Assembly: GCA_963377175.1 (NCBI GenBank)
Contig: CAUJNA010003801.1
Span: 135,001-199,000 of the forward strand
DNA: 64,000 bases
Source of the DNA: Effrenium voratum
Taxonomy: Eukaryota > Sar > Dinophyceae > Suessiales > Symbiodiniaceae
Direction of reading: 5' to 3'
Positions 53,801-61,806 of the stretch are shown piece by piece (the first letter of the stretch is position 1; every line of letters starts with the position of its first letter). The translations under genes and the position numbers were made by a program. Under the pieces are notes generated by a model. It had not been told where the DNA came from. It worked only from the letters and a program-made list of their open reading frames with translations, and made no database searches.

Positions 53801-54719
53801 GCTCGCGAAGCTCAGCAGCAGATATGACGATCGAGTTGGACCTCTCATCATACATCTTGAAGCGCTCGTTCATCTCCTTCTCGCTTCGGGCGACCCACTC
53901 GTGGAAATCACGGAACTTGGCCTCGTGTCTTGAGAGCGTTCCGGCGACGGCAGAGAAAGATGATTCAACCTTCTTCTCGAAGGTGTCAACACGGTTATTG
54001 ATCTTCTTGATTTCACCGACGCAAACGTTGATATCATCCCTGCATGAACGAATCTCAGTTCTGCACCCCTGGATTTCGGCCTTGCATCCCTTGACCTCGT
54101 TGTGGATCGCGAGAAGCAGTCGCTGAAGCTCAGATGCAACCGGATGGCCGTCACTTGTGGATGCAGACGGGGCAGGACGACTATCAGCGTCATGAGCTCC
54201 GCGCCTATTCTCTTTCCTGTCAGGAGTGCAGCCCGGAGTTCCGATTTGAAAGAATGTAGGGATGAGGGAGTTGTCGACCGGTTGATTTGATGGAAGCCCT
54301 CCATTTCCAGGGGCAACGGTGCTAAGTCCAGGTCTCCGGTTCCTGGGCGTAGAGTTGATCCCGTCATCAGTCTCCTTCTCAGACATCGGGGCATTGGAGC
54401 TGAGCCCAGATCCCGCGGAGTGGATAGGAACGTCAACAGGGTCGTGATGAGCGGGGGGATTAGATCGCAATCGGAGGGCAGCTTCACGTCTTTCGGGTGA
54501 CTCAGAGCTCCTCTTTGTGGCTCGCGAGTCAGTGCCGGTTTGTCCCGACATGTTATCGAACGATGACGATCCGCGATGTTGAGCTTGATCTGGATCAGGT
54601 TGAGTGAGATCAAGCCGTTGAGCTACGTCATCATTGAATGGCTTAGGGGAAAGTACTTTGGCAACGCGGCTCGGCGGGAGCGATGTCGTTCGTCTCTCTG
54701 GTGTGACCTGGGGCCTCAT
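50859..54719 (-). CDS. gag: Gag polyprotein with coiled coil, Cys-rich modules, capsid-like domain and two CCCH fingers
   Basis: 1286 codons, Met at 54719 immediately after an in-frame stop (TAA TCG ATG). Residues 1-200 are disordered. About 205-430 is a charged helical region (EIKKINNRVDTFEKKVESSF) likely to oligomerise. About 541-615 is Cys/His-rich (CRSCGKSVCEDC, CLICRDEYCDQH), like B-box or treble-clef modules; a second Cys cluster is at ~815-865 (CPRC...CSLCRTSLCAACC). About 890-1130 is helical and matches the position and length of a Copia capsid domain. Two CCCH zinc fingers follow: C-x7-C-x5-C-x3-H at ~1185 and C-x8-C-x4-C-x3-H at ~1223. No CCHC knuckle is present. It ends VDEGF at the frameshift site. 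Confidence 0.85.
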   Translation of the reverse strand: MRPQVTPERRTTSLPPSRVAKVLSPKPFNDDVAQRLDLTQPDPDQAQHRGSSSFDNMSGQTGTDSRATKRSSESPERREAALRLRSNPPAHHDPVDVPIHSAGSGLSSNAPMSEKETDDGINSTPRNRRPGLSTVAPGNGGLPSNQPVDNSLIPTFFQIGTPGCTPDRKENRRGAHDADSRPAPSASTSDGHPVASELQRLLLAIHNEVKGCKAEIQGCRTEIRSCRDDINVCVGEIKKINNRVDTFEKKVESSFSAVAGTLSRHEAKFRDFHEWVARSEKEMNERFKMYDERSNSIVISAAELREQAESLENVKVQLLRFSEIGALEAEVRRIKDEVEANSRSVIDIEGTISRERTIRGNVETYIQHLVPATDLKQFSDRMSGALNENSQKQEEFKLQLSRIARCVKDLHDKSLGPYPRDMQEQFMKLVLRVNEINMQIAELREQPLAACASSSAGAVSVAGTGPWEKSGDTDPLTQGRAPRGSPPRDARVVSSARPPPPPPPSGPPPPSPSAPIFGRDPSRTRAVARAAGAAPDNRARCAHEEPGHPLHREPRYPCRSCGKSVCEDCFDHDCNSCFKCSDQFPRCRACRGRGGRHGLVTCLICRDEYCDQHIASPDDVRRFGSNVRPISLGCLRVDPDGKTKHRGPSAGPGGPGCIPDHNQRDGTAPDPGSGPSRGDPSHRSPEPQQGNSGFCSHAGAAGPMPPRAMSSPVVGRAAPRGTIGTYPGCSPTGGIFTGHVEHGTSQGVIRGRYGPDTAVTNQQNPQSHHRVQDNSGGPAGFSLPPGLGKGVHGAGGVGGIGAPDLRRSSAEERVCPRCNINVKSSIPGTPPCFQTCSLCRTSLCAACCPPSSGSCSLCAISIGRDGVLPPHVFGQATRPPLTSLPSEANKCANIELEKEPAPHELRDWIISTREIVSNAFSYDSPYAMSWVMSVENASTIEELDEECLYPILDSRFNAALRKCITSKPIVAKISRLTEEAQIKRGTRLKSRQILFCLIEYLRPDEVGSQSIRTNELLRLSLGRAAGSGEPQLEKFLDKWEGLLGGITAPIDHHVLQHVFFEQVRHSPCLMPDVQHWDRNPDVQNYDWIMRAARNAVSRWRTRYNVSEIKDRMYSRSPHADRNPNAAAPGVRRPSPFGDTRKTGDERSGDRDRGKTRSDDPRRNSRERPSPGRDRRHEHPATPGVCHDWQKGQCRRGSDCRFAHHEEKPKSPRDDDGPIYPGYCREWLNAGKCTRPKCTYKHEKPPPDLAPLPRKPGAPATEQGGDSSNPYPDGRIDSPAPGVDEGF

Positions 54720-55179
54720 CGATTACATCGAGGATCCCAGGGATGGTTTCATCATCTTCATTTCCTCTCCTGGGTGGCTGATGGAAGGGGATGTCGAGAA
54801 GGTCGAAGGGAGTAGACCCAATACCAGGTGTATCCTGCTCGGATCCATCGCTGGTACGGTGGCTGGACTGCTCCTCGAGGTCGATGACGTCGGGGGCGGA
54901 CTCTTTCCGAGTCCGATGCCGATTGAAGGCCGCGAAGAGACCGGCATGGCTTCTTGACGAAGTGGAGGAAGGATTTGGGCCTGCTGTTTCGCGGCCCGCG
55001 TCCGATCGATGAGTACCTGATGCTTGATTTGGCGGATTTGAGCCCGCGTTGTAGCGGTTCGCGTCCCGACCTTGAGTACCTGAGGAGAGCGGTGGATTTG
55101 GACCAGCGTTGTAGCGGTCCGCATCCCGGTCGCGGGTACCTGACAAGTGAGATGATACTGCATCAGGGATGAAGTCCAT
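54643..55179 (-). CDS. gag-leader frame G2: disordered repeat protein
   Basis: 178 codons from Met; the frame is open upstream to about 55262 (IEDWPQIAGLPPVSGSSDID), overlapping G1. Contains three imperfect copies of a ~20-residue repeat with core YNAGPNPP / YNAGSNPP / ETAGPNPSS and GT.RDAD, then an acidic tail. It overlaps the start of gag by 77 bases in another frame and ends TTC CCC TAA. Either an N-terminal Gag extension split by two compensating frame changes, or a separate small protein. Confidence 0.45.
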   Translation of the reverse strand: MDFIPDAVSSHLSGTRDRDADRYNAGPNPPLSSGTQGRDANRYNAGSNPPNQASGTHRSDAGRETAGPNPSSTSSRSHAGLFAAFNRHRTRKESAPDVIDLEEQSSHRTSDGSEQDTPGIGSTPFDLLDIPFHQPPRRGNEDDETIPGILDVIDEAPGHTRETNDIAPAEPRCQSTFP

Positions 55180-55247
55180 ATCCGCCGGACTGGGGTGATC
55201 GTGAACGATGTCAATATCGGATGAACCTGAGACAGGAGGAAGGCCAG

Positions 55248-56003
55248 CTATTTGCGGCCAATCCTCAATCGCCCGTTTGCCCGCCTCGGGTTGGGCCGAA
55301 CCTGCAACTTGAGAAGGGGAGAAATCTTCATGGGGTCATTTTCTCCATCATGAGGAAAACCCTGAATAGGCTCATGCGTTGGCAGGGCGTCGAAAGATCT
55401 GTCAATCCGGGAAGGTTGAGATCTCCAATCAGCATCAATAAGGGATTGAATATCCAGATTCCCAACCGAGATGGGGGCACCCGAGTCGAAGTCGAGTCGA
55501 CCGAAATCAGGCGGTGTGGCCTGCGATCCACTGCCGAGGAGCTGGTCAAACTGATCCCATGTAAGGGACCAAGATTGAGCCGGCTCCGGATGAGCAGCAT
55601 GATGGGCAGCCCGGTCTTCGATCTGGAGCACCACGAACGGAACAGTAGGCGAAATCGACGAGGGCACCTGATTTGGAGGAACCACAGCCTCTTCTAGAGG
55701 GGGTTCGTCCTCGATCTGTAGCACTGCCGCCGGGATAGGGGCCTCCGCATCCTCATCAAACACGACCTGAGAAAGGATCCAATCGTCCGTGATCACCCCG
55801 GGATTGGGCTCTGCGCCCACCATCGGGGGAATGGGCCACAGCCGGCTGTCTAAGCCGGGGGCAGCATGCGCGGCGTTGCCGCGAAGGGCGTTGGCCTCGT
55901 CGTCCACGAAGCCTGGCCCACGATGTGAAGCTCCAGGGGACGCCATTGTGTGTACAAGTAGGCGAGGGAGCAGGTAGCGGGTCACGTCCCGCAACCGGAT
56001 CAC
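55248..56003 (-). CDS. gag-leader frame G1: first open frame after the primer-binding site
   Basis: 251 codons from the first Met, or 232 from the Met of MASPGASHRGPGFVDDEANA (55946). Acidic and Pro-rich, with a twice-used motif VLQIEDEPP / VVLQIEDRA, SWSLTWDQFDQLLGSG and IQSLIDADW. No recognised domain. The stop at 55248 is overlapped by frame G2, which can be reached by a -1 shift near AACGGGCGATT. Likely the N-terminus of a longer Gag precursor. Confidence 0.5.
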   Translation of the reverse strand: MIRLRDVTRYLLPRLLVHTMASPGASHRGPGFVDDEANALRGNAAHAAPGLDSRLWPIPPMVGAEPNPGVITDDWILSQVVFDEDAEAPIPAAVLQIEDEPPLEEAVVPPNQVPSSISPTVPFVVLQIEDRAAHHAAHPEPAQSWSLTWDQFDQLLGSGSQATPPDFGRLDFDSGAPISVGNLDIQSLIDADWRSQPSRIDRSFDALPTHEPIQGFPHDGENDPMKISPLLKLQVRPNPRRANGRLRIGRK

Positions 56004-56008
56004 CAGCC

Positions 56009-56023
56009 CCAGCTTCTAGCTGG
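56009..56023 (-). other. hairpin adjoining the primer-binding site
   Basis: CCAGCT-TCT-AGCTGG on the plus strand: a perfect 6-bp stem with a 3-base loop, starting within the last bases of the primer-binding site. Possible part of a structured priming complex or packaging signal. Confidence 0.5.
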
Positions 56024-56037
56024 TACGGCTGATAACC
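56022..56037 (-). promoter_or_regulatory. primer-binding site, half-tRNA type
   Basis: Directly after the 5' LTR the minus strand reads GGTTATCAGCCGTACC. Its complement, GGTACGGCTGATAACC, ends exactly like an anticodon arm: stem ..GG, seven-base loop CTGATAA (anticodon GAT), then C39-C40. Drosophila copia uses the same arrangement with GGTTATGGGCCC and a cleaved initiator-Met tRNA, the primer ending in the 3' side of the anticodon stem. The 3'-CCA-end type of site (TGG...) is absent. Confidence 0.7.
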
Positions 56038-56431
56038 TGCGGTTTTGGGCGGAAAGGGCGTTGCCCAGGGAATCAAAAGGGTTCACGTAATCCACGAAGA
56101 ACCCAAAGAACCCGGACTCACGACTCAGTGGACTGAAGCCGGTGACCAGGTTGAAGGACGTGATGATTGAAGTAGTAGTGGTGGAAGTGAAGGTTAAACG
56201 TAAGTTGCAATAGATCACCTTAACCAAGCCCAGGCAAGTCCTGCCGCAGCACCACCTACCTCCTAGCACCAGCCCACCCCAGCGCCGAGAGTCCTTTCTC
56301 GGCGACGCAGCGAGATGCCGTGCTATGGCGAGTGCCGTGCTACCAAAACTAACCTGACGGGAGGTTAAACTTGAGCCAAACGGCCATTCGGCCGATTCGC
56401 TTATGATAGAACAACACGTGAACGAAACACA
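56038..56431 (-). repeat. 5' LTR of the Copia element
   Basis: 394 bp, one base shorter than the 3' LTR and otherwise identical. Minus-strand ends are TG...CA. The hairpin seen in the other LTR is conserved at 56283-56304. It should contain the promoter. Confidence 0.97.
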
Positions 56432-56436
56432 CTTAC
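56432..56436. repeat. target-site duplication, right copy (CTTAC)
   Basis: Second CTTAC, immediately outside the 5' LTR. Removing the element rejoins ...GACCATCC-CTTAC-GATTGGGAC.... Confidence 0.96.
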
Positions 56437-56618
56437 GATTGGGACTCAGTCCCTTCTTTAGCGGAACCTCCAACATGATGGGCTTTCTTTTGGCTTCCCT
56501 TTAAATACCAGTAAAAAAATGGTACCCTACCACAACAAGTTACCCCCCCGCCCCGCTTGGTATAAACGGGAAACCAAAAGGACCTGGAGAGGGTCACTAA
56601 TTCTGAGAAACACCCATA

Positions 56619-56717
56619 CTGTGGATGGACGGAATCCACTTCGCAGTTGGTAGGGGTCTGTGGTCTATCCCATAATCGGGGTTCATCCCTCCCATGCAGG
56701 ATTTTGTCCATCCACAG
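56619..56717. mobile_element. 99-bp foldback element, family C
   Basis: Left end CTGTGGATGGACGGAATCC (56619-56637); right end 56699-56717 is its complement at 17 of 19 positions. The inner bases CACTTCGCA match the inner part of the family C copy at 15741-15850. Non-coding, no clear target duplication. Confidence 0.65.
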
Positions 56718-57733
56718 TTGGGAATTAGAGGGAACCATGGAGAGTTGGGTTTCCGAATAAGGACCCACAAAAAGCCATGGAAGCCATTAACCACAAGGAA
56801 CCCCAAAGCAAAAGGCAGAGGGAAGCATAGGAAAACCAAGAAGAAAGCCCTCGGGATGCAGAGGCAAGACTCAGTTCTGGACAGAAGGCAACCGGCCAAT
56901 GCACAAAACAAAAGGACCCTGGAGTGAAAAGTCTGTTGATTCATCTGGGTTGAAACGGAAAATACTGGCCCCATCCACTGGAATGTCTTGCTTGCTCTTA
57001 GGGAATATGGGCTTAACATGCAAACCAACAAGCTTTGCAGAGCATGGTAGGGCATCAACCTGCTTTTCGGAAAGAAACCTGCAAAGCCTGCCTGTTAAGC
57101 GCGCGGCTGCATTGCTTGTGCTGAACAAAAACCTGCTGACCATCTCAAAACCAAACACACTGTCCACTTTGTATTCTTTAGAGGAAATTAATGGGGTGAG
57201 CGGCAAATGGGGTGAGGCCCGAGGACGAAAACGACAAGAAAACACCGCAAACACCCGTGTTTCCCCGGAAAAGCACGTTCTTTCCTTCCGGCGCTGAAGG
57301 TAATTGTCTCCAGGGCTTGCTGGCTTGCTGGCTTGCTGGCTAGCTTGCTTGCTTGTGTTTGGTTGCTGTGCTGCGCACAAAGCGGTCAAGCCATTTATTG
57401 CTGCACGCATTCTTGAGGGCACGTTTAGTGTAGAAAGGCAACCAGTTTCTGCGTCGTGGCGTTGATTCGGTGTTTCAGGCTGTTCTTAATATCACCCATG
57501 TTCGGCCTGCAACAGGCAACACAATCTCAGCGGTCTTTAACACAATGTGTCAGCTTACTTAGACGCATGCCCTAAACATAGAACCGTGCAGGAAGTGAAA
57601 AGTTGCTACGGAAAGCCGGTGTTGGCCACGACTGCTGAGTTCCTATATATCGTTGTGGGCTTTAGCACGACTTCTTAAGATTTCTCAACAGAAATTGACC
57701 GACGCATCAAACTCAGGAGTGTCATTGTGACAA

Positions 57734-58279
57734 TGGGTGTCACCGTTTGGGACCATGGGTGTTTGGGACCCACAATTTGGGACCATGCGTGTTTGGGACC
57801 ATCGTTTGGGATTATGGGTGTTTGACCACCCTTTGGGACCATGCGGGTGTTTGGGAACACTGTTTGGGACCACCTTTTGGGACTATGGGTGTTTGGGACG
57901 CACGGTTTGGGGCCGGGCGTTTGGGACCATGGGTGTCTGGGACCAGCTGTTTGGGACCATGGCTGTTCGGGACCAGCTGTTTGGGACTTACCAGCTGTTT
58001 GGGGATTGGGACCGGGTGTTGGGGACCAGTTGGCTGGGACCACCGTTTGGGACTATAGGTGTTTGGGACCACCGTTTGCGACCATGGGTGTGGGGTGTTT
58101 GGGACCAGTTGTTTGGGAGCATGGGAGTTCGACAGGTGTTTTGGACCATGGGTGTTCGGGGTTTGGGGCCATGGGTGTTTGGGACCAACTTGGACCACTG
58201 TGTTGGGATTATGGGTGTTTGGGACCAGCCGTCTGGGACCACCGTTTGGGACCATGGGTGTTTGGGACCACTGTTTTTG
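57734..58279. repeat. minisatellite of TTTGGGACCATGGGTG-type units
   Basis: More than twenty imperfect units of 16-36 bp, with variants in which CCATGGGTG is replaced by ACCACCG, ACCAGCTG or ACTATGG. Long open frames on both strands (Gly-Pro-Trp-Val-Phe-Gly-Thr and Lys-His-Pro-Trp-Ser-Gln-Thr repeats) follow from the repeat because most units keep a multiple of three; there is no other evidence of coding. Confidence 0.93.
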
Positions 58280-58587
58280 GGTGGAAGGAGGAACCATCGC
58301 AACCCCAGCTCCCAAACCCATATGATTGTTGCTTTTTGTCTGTCTAAAATCAACGGCTGTTTTCTGCTGTTTCATGGTTTTTTGCGCTGCTTTCTGCCTT
58401 CGTCTGCCCTGAAGCCTCGCCCCATTGCCCTTCACCCCCTTTATTTTTCTCTGAATTCTGGTATACCGTCCCACCAACAAACATGGAAATGAACATGCTC
58501 CCTCCAACAGGAAAGCAGTCTTCCAAAAGGGTCTGTGCACCAAACCAGGTTTGTCGTTTGGAGGGCAATTACCAGGTTTTGAGGTAT

Positions 58588-58686
58588 GGCTGTGGGTCAA
58601 GAAGATGTACCCCAAATGGAACCCTGCTAAGTGGAAAATATGAACCAAAACCTGGTCGCCTGGTAGTTTGATTTTGACCCATACCC
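58588..58686. mobile_element. MITE family A, copy 3
   Basis: Begins GGCTGTGGGTCAAGAAG and ends ATTTTGACCCATACCC; flanked by GTAT at 58584-58587 and 58687-58690. 99 bp, non-coding. Confidence 0.8.
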
Positions 58687-59067
58687 GTATGTTCTCACCC
58701 ATCATGCACTTCACAAGCGCAGGGCTCGAAGCGAAGTGTGATTTGTGAACTGCCTGGTGCAGCCTGAGAGGTGCCTGCAACCTGCACAGCGAGCCCGCTC
58801 ATGACCCAAAAGGTGGGTTCCGGTGTCACGGAGACCTGTGCAGGGGGTTGGTGTGGGTTCGAAAGCAGGATGCAATAATTAGCACTGCTGAGGACCTTCT
58901 TGCGCAGGGAAGAATAAGTGTTCAGCAACCTTGCCAAAGGCTTGGCTCTGTTAATCTTCCGGCATTTTGATATGTAAAAGTCGTATGTCTCTGTACCAAC
59001 CCCCTTTCTCACGGCTTAGGAAAAACGCTCAGCCCCAAACTCAGCTCTCCTCGAGCTCTCGGGTGGC

Positions 59068-59138
59068 CTCCCTCGAGCCACACGGAACCGGAACCCCGGC
59101 GGCCTGTGCTCTCGTTCCGCGGCATCTTGCACACGAAC
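59068..59138 (-). CDS. candidate coding exon E5
   Basis: Acceptor CTCCGAG|G, AG|GC donor near 59067. The frame with best third-base bias reads FVCKMPRNESTGRRGSGSVW then LE; the phase-0 frame (VRVQDAAEREHRPPGFRFRV) is also open, so phase is unsettled. Last exon island before the retrotransposon in transcription order. Confidence 0.42.
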
Positions 59139-59163
59139 CTCGGAGCGCGCGGCCGAAAAATAT

Positions 59164-59268
59164 GGCTGTGGGGCAAGAATAGGGTAACCCCAAAATGGCT
59201 TGCCCTGGCAAATGGAAACATGGACTAGAACCTGCGGTTTTCTGTTGGTGGAATTTTGACCCATACCC
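59164..59268. mobile_element. MITE family A, copy 4
   Basis: Begins GGCTGTGGGGCAAGAAT and ends ATTTTGACCCATACCC; flanked by ATAT at 59160-59163 and 59269-59272. 105 bp. Internal sequence (AAAATGGCTTGCCC, AAATGGA.ACA, GGAC.A.AACCTGCGG) is shared with copy 2. Confidence 0.82.
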
Positions 59269-59950
59269 ATATGAGGATCCCTCCAACGGCGAGGAGAACA
59301 CCCGTAGAACTGCTGGGCAAAGCACTCGGTTTCTAGCCAACGCGGAAAAACTCAGGCAGGTGAAACAGCCAGGCACTGGATGCACCATGTCTGCGGCTCG
59401 CCTTCGACGTTGTGCTAAGACTCAAAATTAGGATGCCTTAATCTTCACGACAAATACAAGCTCCTGGTCACAAATTCGGAGTCCTTTCAGAATCCAGCAG
59501 CAAAAAAAAGAGGATATTGGTTCCACAAATGAAAAACATCCTGCATTGAAGGCTTCCTGTTCGCTTGACCAACGTCCCGCGCACGAGCCGGCCCCAAAGT
59601 TACAGGATTGCCGCAAACATGCCTTGACTTTCTTTTGCCTGCGGTCAAAAATCGAGTCTCCCACTTTTGGGGTGGCATGCACCGAGGCCAGTTATTTCAC
59701 AACTAGCCATCCGGGCACCGGGCACAAGCAGCTGGGGGAGTTGTTGAAAACACACGGAGCCCAAGGCCCATCTAAGCCAAGGAAAAAATAATAATGCCTC
59801 AGATGGCCAAGTTCAGATTGGACCCAAACATGCGAGAGAAAAAAATAAGAAAACAAAAACGACCCACAAATACTGTAATCAAACCCAAGGTAGGAAACGC
59901 CCACTTTGGAACAGCCAAGCGTCACCCCCGGCAAGCCAGTCATGCCCGAG

Positions 59951-60053
59951 AGGAGTTGTTGAAACAAAGAAGGGACCTATGTAGCATCAAGGGTCTAACG
60001 GAGGCAACCGCAACTCTACCAGAACACATACGCACACACTCACACACACACAC
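59951..60053 (+). repeat. dispersed repeat with CA tail, copy 2
   Basis: Same family as 32264-32348 (opposite strand), with an extra GAGGCAACC insertion, ending in a CA-rich tail that runs into the duplicated block at 60048. Confidence 0.7.
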
Positions 60054-60351
60054 TTATCTCGAGAGGCTTCACTAGCCGAGATGAAAAAACGCAGTCAGTG
60101 AAAATGCTTGAATGCAAATGCAAATCAACAGGTCACAACATCGACACCGAACAGGAAGCAACAGCGGCAAACAGAAACCGCAAAAGGAAACAGGAAAGAG
60201 GAAGAATGCAGGTACGTCCACATCGCGTCCGACGTGGATTTCACATCCTCTACAGCAGCGTCTTTGTTAGGCAGCGACTGCTGTAGGGACCACTGCCCCC
60301 CTGCTGCTAAAAGTTTTGCGTCCGTGCTCCAGGACGGTTCACACACACACA
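60048..60351. repeat. ~300-bp direct repeat, copy 1
   Basis: Near-identical (two differences seen: one A in a poly-A run, and GGAAACAGG versus GGAATCAGG) to 60800-61102. Starts with CA-rich sequence then CTTATCTCGAGAGGC and ends TTCACACACACA. Contains the inverted pair ATCTCG...CGAGAT. Confidence 0.93.
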
Positions 60352-60563
60352 AAGAAACAATAAAAGACAACTGCGGCATGGGCAGGCACGATGTAGCAAC
60401 TGATTCACACATGACCTGTGCCTCACAAAAGCTGCCTTGTCGGTCCAACTCATGTCAATGCAGGTGTCGCTCGGACGTGAACGTGAATTGAACTGATCTG
60501 AGTCAGCGCAGAGCGTGAATCAATGAACTGCAAAGTCGGTGTCTGACCGGCTTGTCACTCGCG

Positions 60564-60699
60564 CATGAAGCTGCCGGAGCCTGATACCTCATGAGAGCTG
60601 CCTTGTTCAAAACGCAGGCAGTGCAATGCGAATGAAGCTGCCGGAGCCTGATACCTCATGAGAGCTGCCTTGTTCAAAAGGCAGGCAGTGCAATGCGAA
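60564..60699. repeat. 68-bp tandem duplication
   Basis: ATGAAGCTGCCGGAGCCTGA and the following 48 bases occur twice in tandem (60564 and 60632) with a one-base difference (AACGCAGG versus AAGGCAGG). It lies between the two copies of the ~300-bp repeat. Confidence 0.9.
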
Positions 60700-60799
60700 G
60701 GTGAACTGAACTTGAACTTTTGAACGTCATCCCCTCGCAGGGGGCTCCCGCATATGGCGAGTCCAGCCCACAGCGCCATGTCGGACAGGCCGTGGGTAA

Positions 60800-61102
60800 A
60801 CACACTTATCTCGAGAGGCTTCACTAGCCGAGATGAAAAACGCAGTCAGTGAAAATGCTTGAATGCAAATGCAAATCAACAGGTCACAACATCGACACCG
60901 AACAGGAAGCAACAGCGGCAAACAGAAACCGCAAAAGGAATCAGGAAAGAGGAAGAATGCAGGTACGTCCACATCGCGTCCGACGTGGATTTCACATCCT
61001 CTACAGCAGCGTCTTTGTTAGGCAGCGACTGCTGTAGGGACCACTGCCCCCCTGCTGCTAAAAGTTTTGCGTCCGTGCTCCAGGACGGTTCACACACACA
61101 CA
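60800..61102. repeat. ~300-bp direct repeat, copy 2
   Basis: Second copy of 60048-60351, offset 752 bp. It ends in a slightly longer CA run. Confidence 0.93.
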
Positions 61103-61473
61103 CATGCAACACAGACAAACAATCTTGCACCACCAGCAACCAAGTATTGCTCTCACCGAGAAGAGAAGAATCAGCTGTAATGGAACGTGTGGAAGATTTG
61201 GGAAGGGAATCTTTCATTGTTGCTGAGTGGGCCCAAAATAAAAGTCCAAACTGGTTGATTGCCACTGACATGGGCCAAACTCAAAAAGCCGGCGTCTAAG
61301 GTCCGAACCGGAAATCCAGTGAATGAATACTGTGGACGAAATCCGTCACCGCTTTGAACCATTGAAACACAGGGGAATCAGAAACCAGGGTTTCTGAACG
61401 GTGGCGCGAAATGGAGTAAAGTGTCCGAGCCCTGAGAGATGCAGCAAGAGAAGATCCGGCCAGGGCACAGCAC

Positions 61474-61542
61474 CGGCATCCGGAGGAAGCTCGCTTGCTG
61501 CAGGCTGTTCCGTAGCGACCACTGGTCTCCCGCCCGCAGTTC
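61474..61542 (-). CDS. candidate coding exon E4
   Basis: Acceptor TCCCTAG|G and donor ATGCCG|GTGCTG enclose exactly 23 phase-0 codons, ELRAGDQWSLRNSLQQASFL then RMP. Phase agrees with E3. Confidence 0.5.
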
Positions 61543-61806
61543 CTAGGGAGGAAACGGGGGCCAGAAGTGAACAAGTTTCAGCTTGGACATGTCCTTTGAA
61601 CTTTTGGTTGTCGCAACATTGAGAAAGGAAAATGACCACTTCGAGGGGAAGCTGACCTCTGGTCTGAGCTGTGGGAAAAAGGAACTCAAATGAAAACCAA
61701 TTTGGATATGGTCAAAATAGGGACCATCCAAGCTATTTTAAAGCGAGCGTGATTTAAACCACCAACCTAAAAAGGGGCACCTTTTGCACCAGCACCACCA
61801 CGCCAC

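Larger units (their letters stand above)
33181..56431 (-). mobile_element. giant full-length Copia-type LTR retrotransposon
   Basis: 23,251 bp bounded by LTRs (33181-33575 and 56038-56431) and a CTTAC target duplication. The order protease, integrase, reverse transcriptase, RNase H places it in Ty1/Copia rather than Ty3/Gypsy, where integrase is last. Typical Copia elements are about 5 kb, so this one is several times larger. The excess comes from a long Gag, two extra enzyme-like domains inside Pol, and about 9.2 kb of extra coding sequence after Pol. LTRs differ at one position only, implying recent insertion. The element lies in the same orientation as the exon islands, inside what appears to be an intron. 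Confidence 0.97.
56437..59067. other. intron-like stretch between the element and E5
   Basis: Holds a family C foldback element, unique sequence at 56750-57730, a minisatellite and MITE family A copy 3. Open frames of up to 183 codons on the minus strand at 56871-57422 show no third-base bias or motif. No exon island was recognised. Confidence 0.5.
59139..61473. other. intron-like stretch with recent duplications
   Basis: Holds MITE family A copy 4, a CA-tailed dispersed repeat, a ~300-bp duplication and a 68-bp tandem duplication. No exon island was recognised. Frames through the duplicated copies are identical on both and show no coding bias. Confidence 0.5.

Noticed and set aside
33181..56431. 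Ty3/Gypsy or retrovirus assignment
   Set aside because: Integrase precedes reverse transcriptase, and RT/RNase H motifs (YVDDF, STPEAE, DILTKA) are of Copia type.
57734..58279. CRISPR-like array
   Set aside because: Units are degenerate and contiguous with no uniform unique spacers, in a eukaryotic context.
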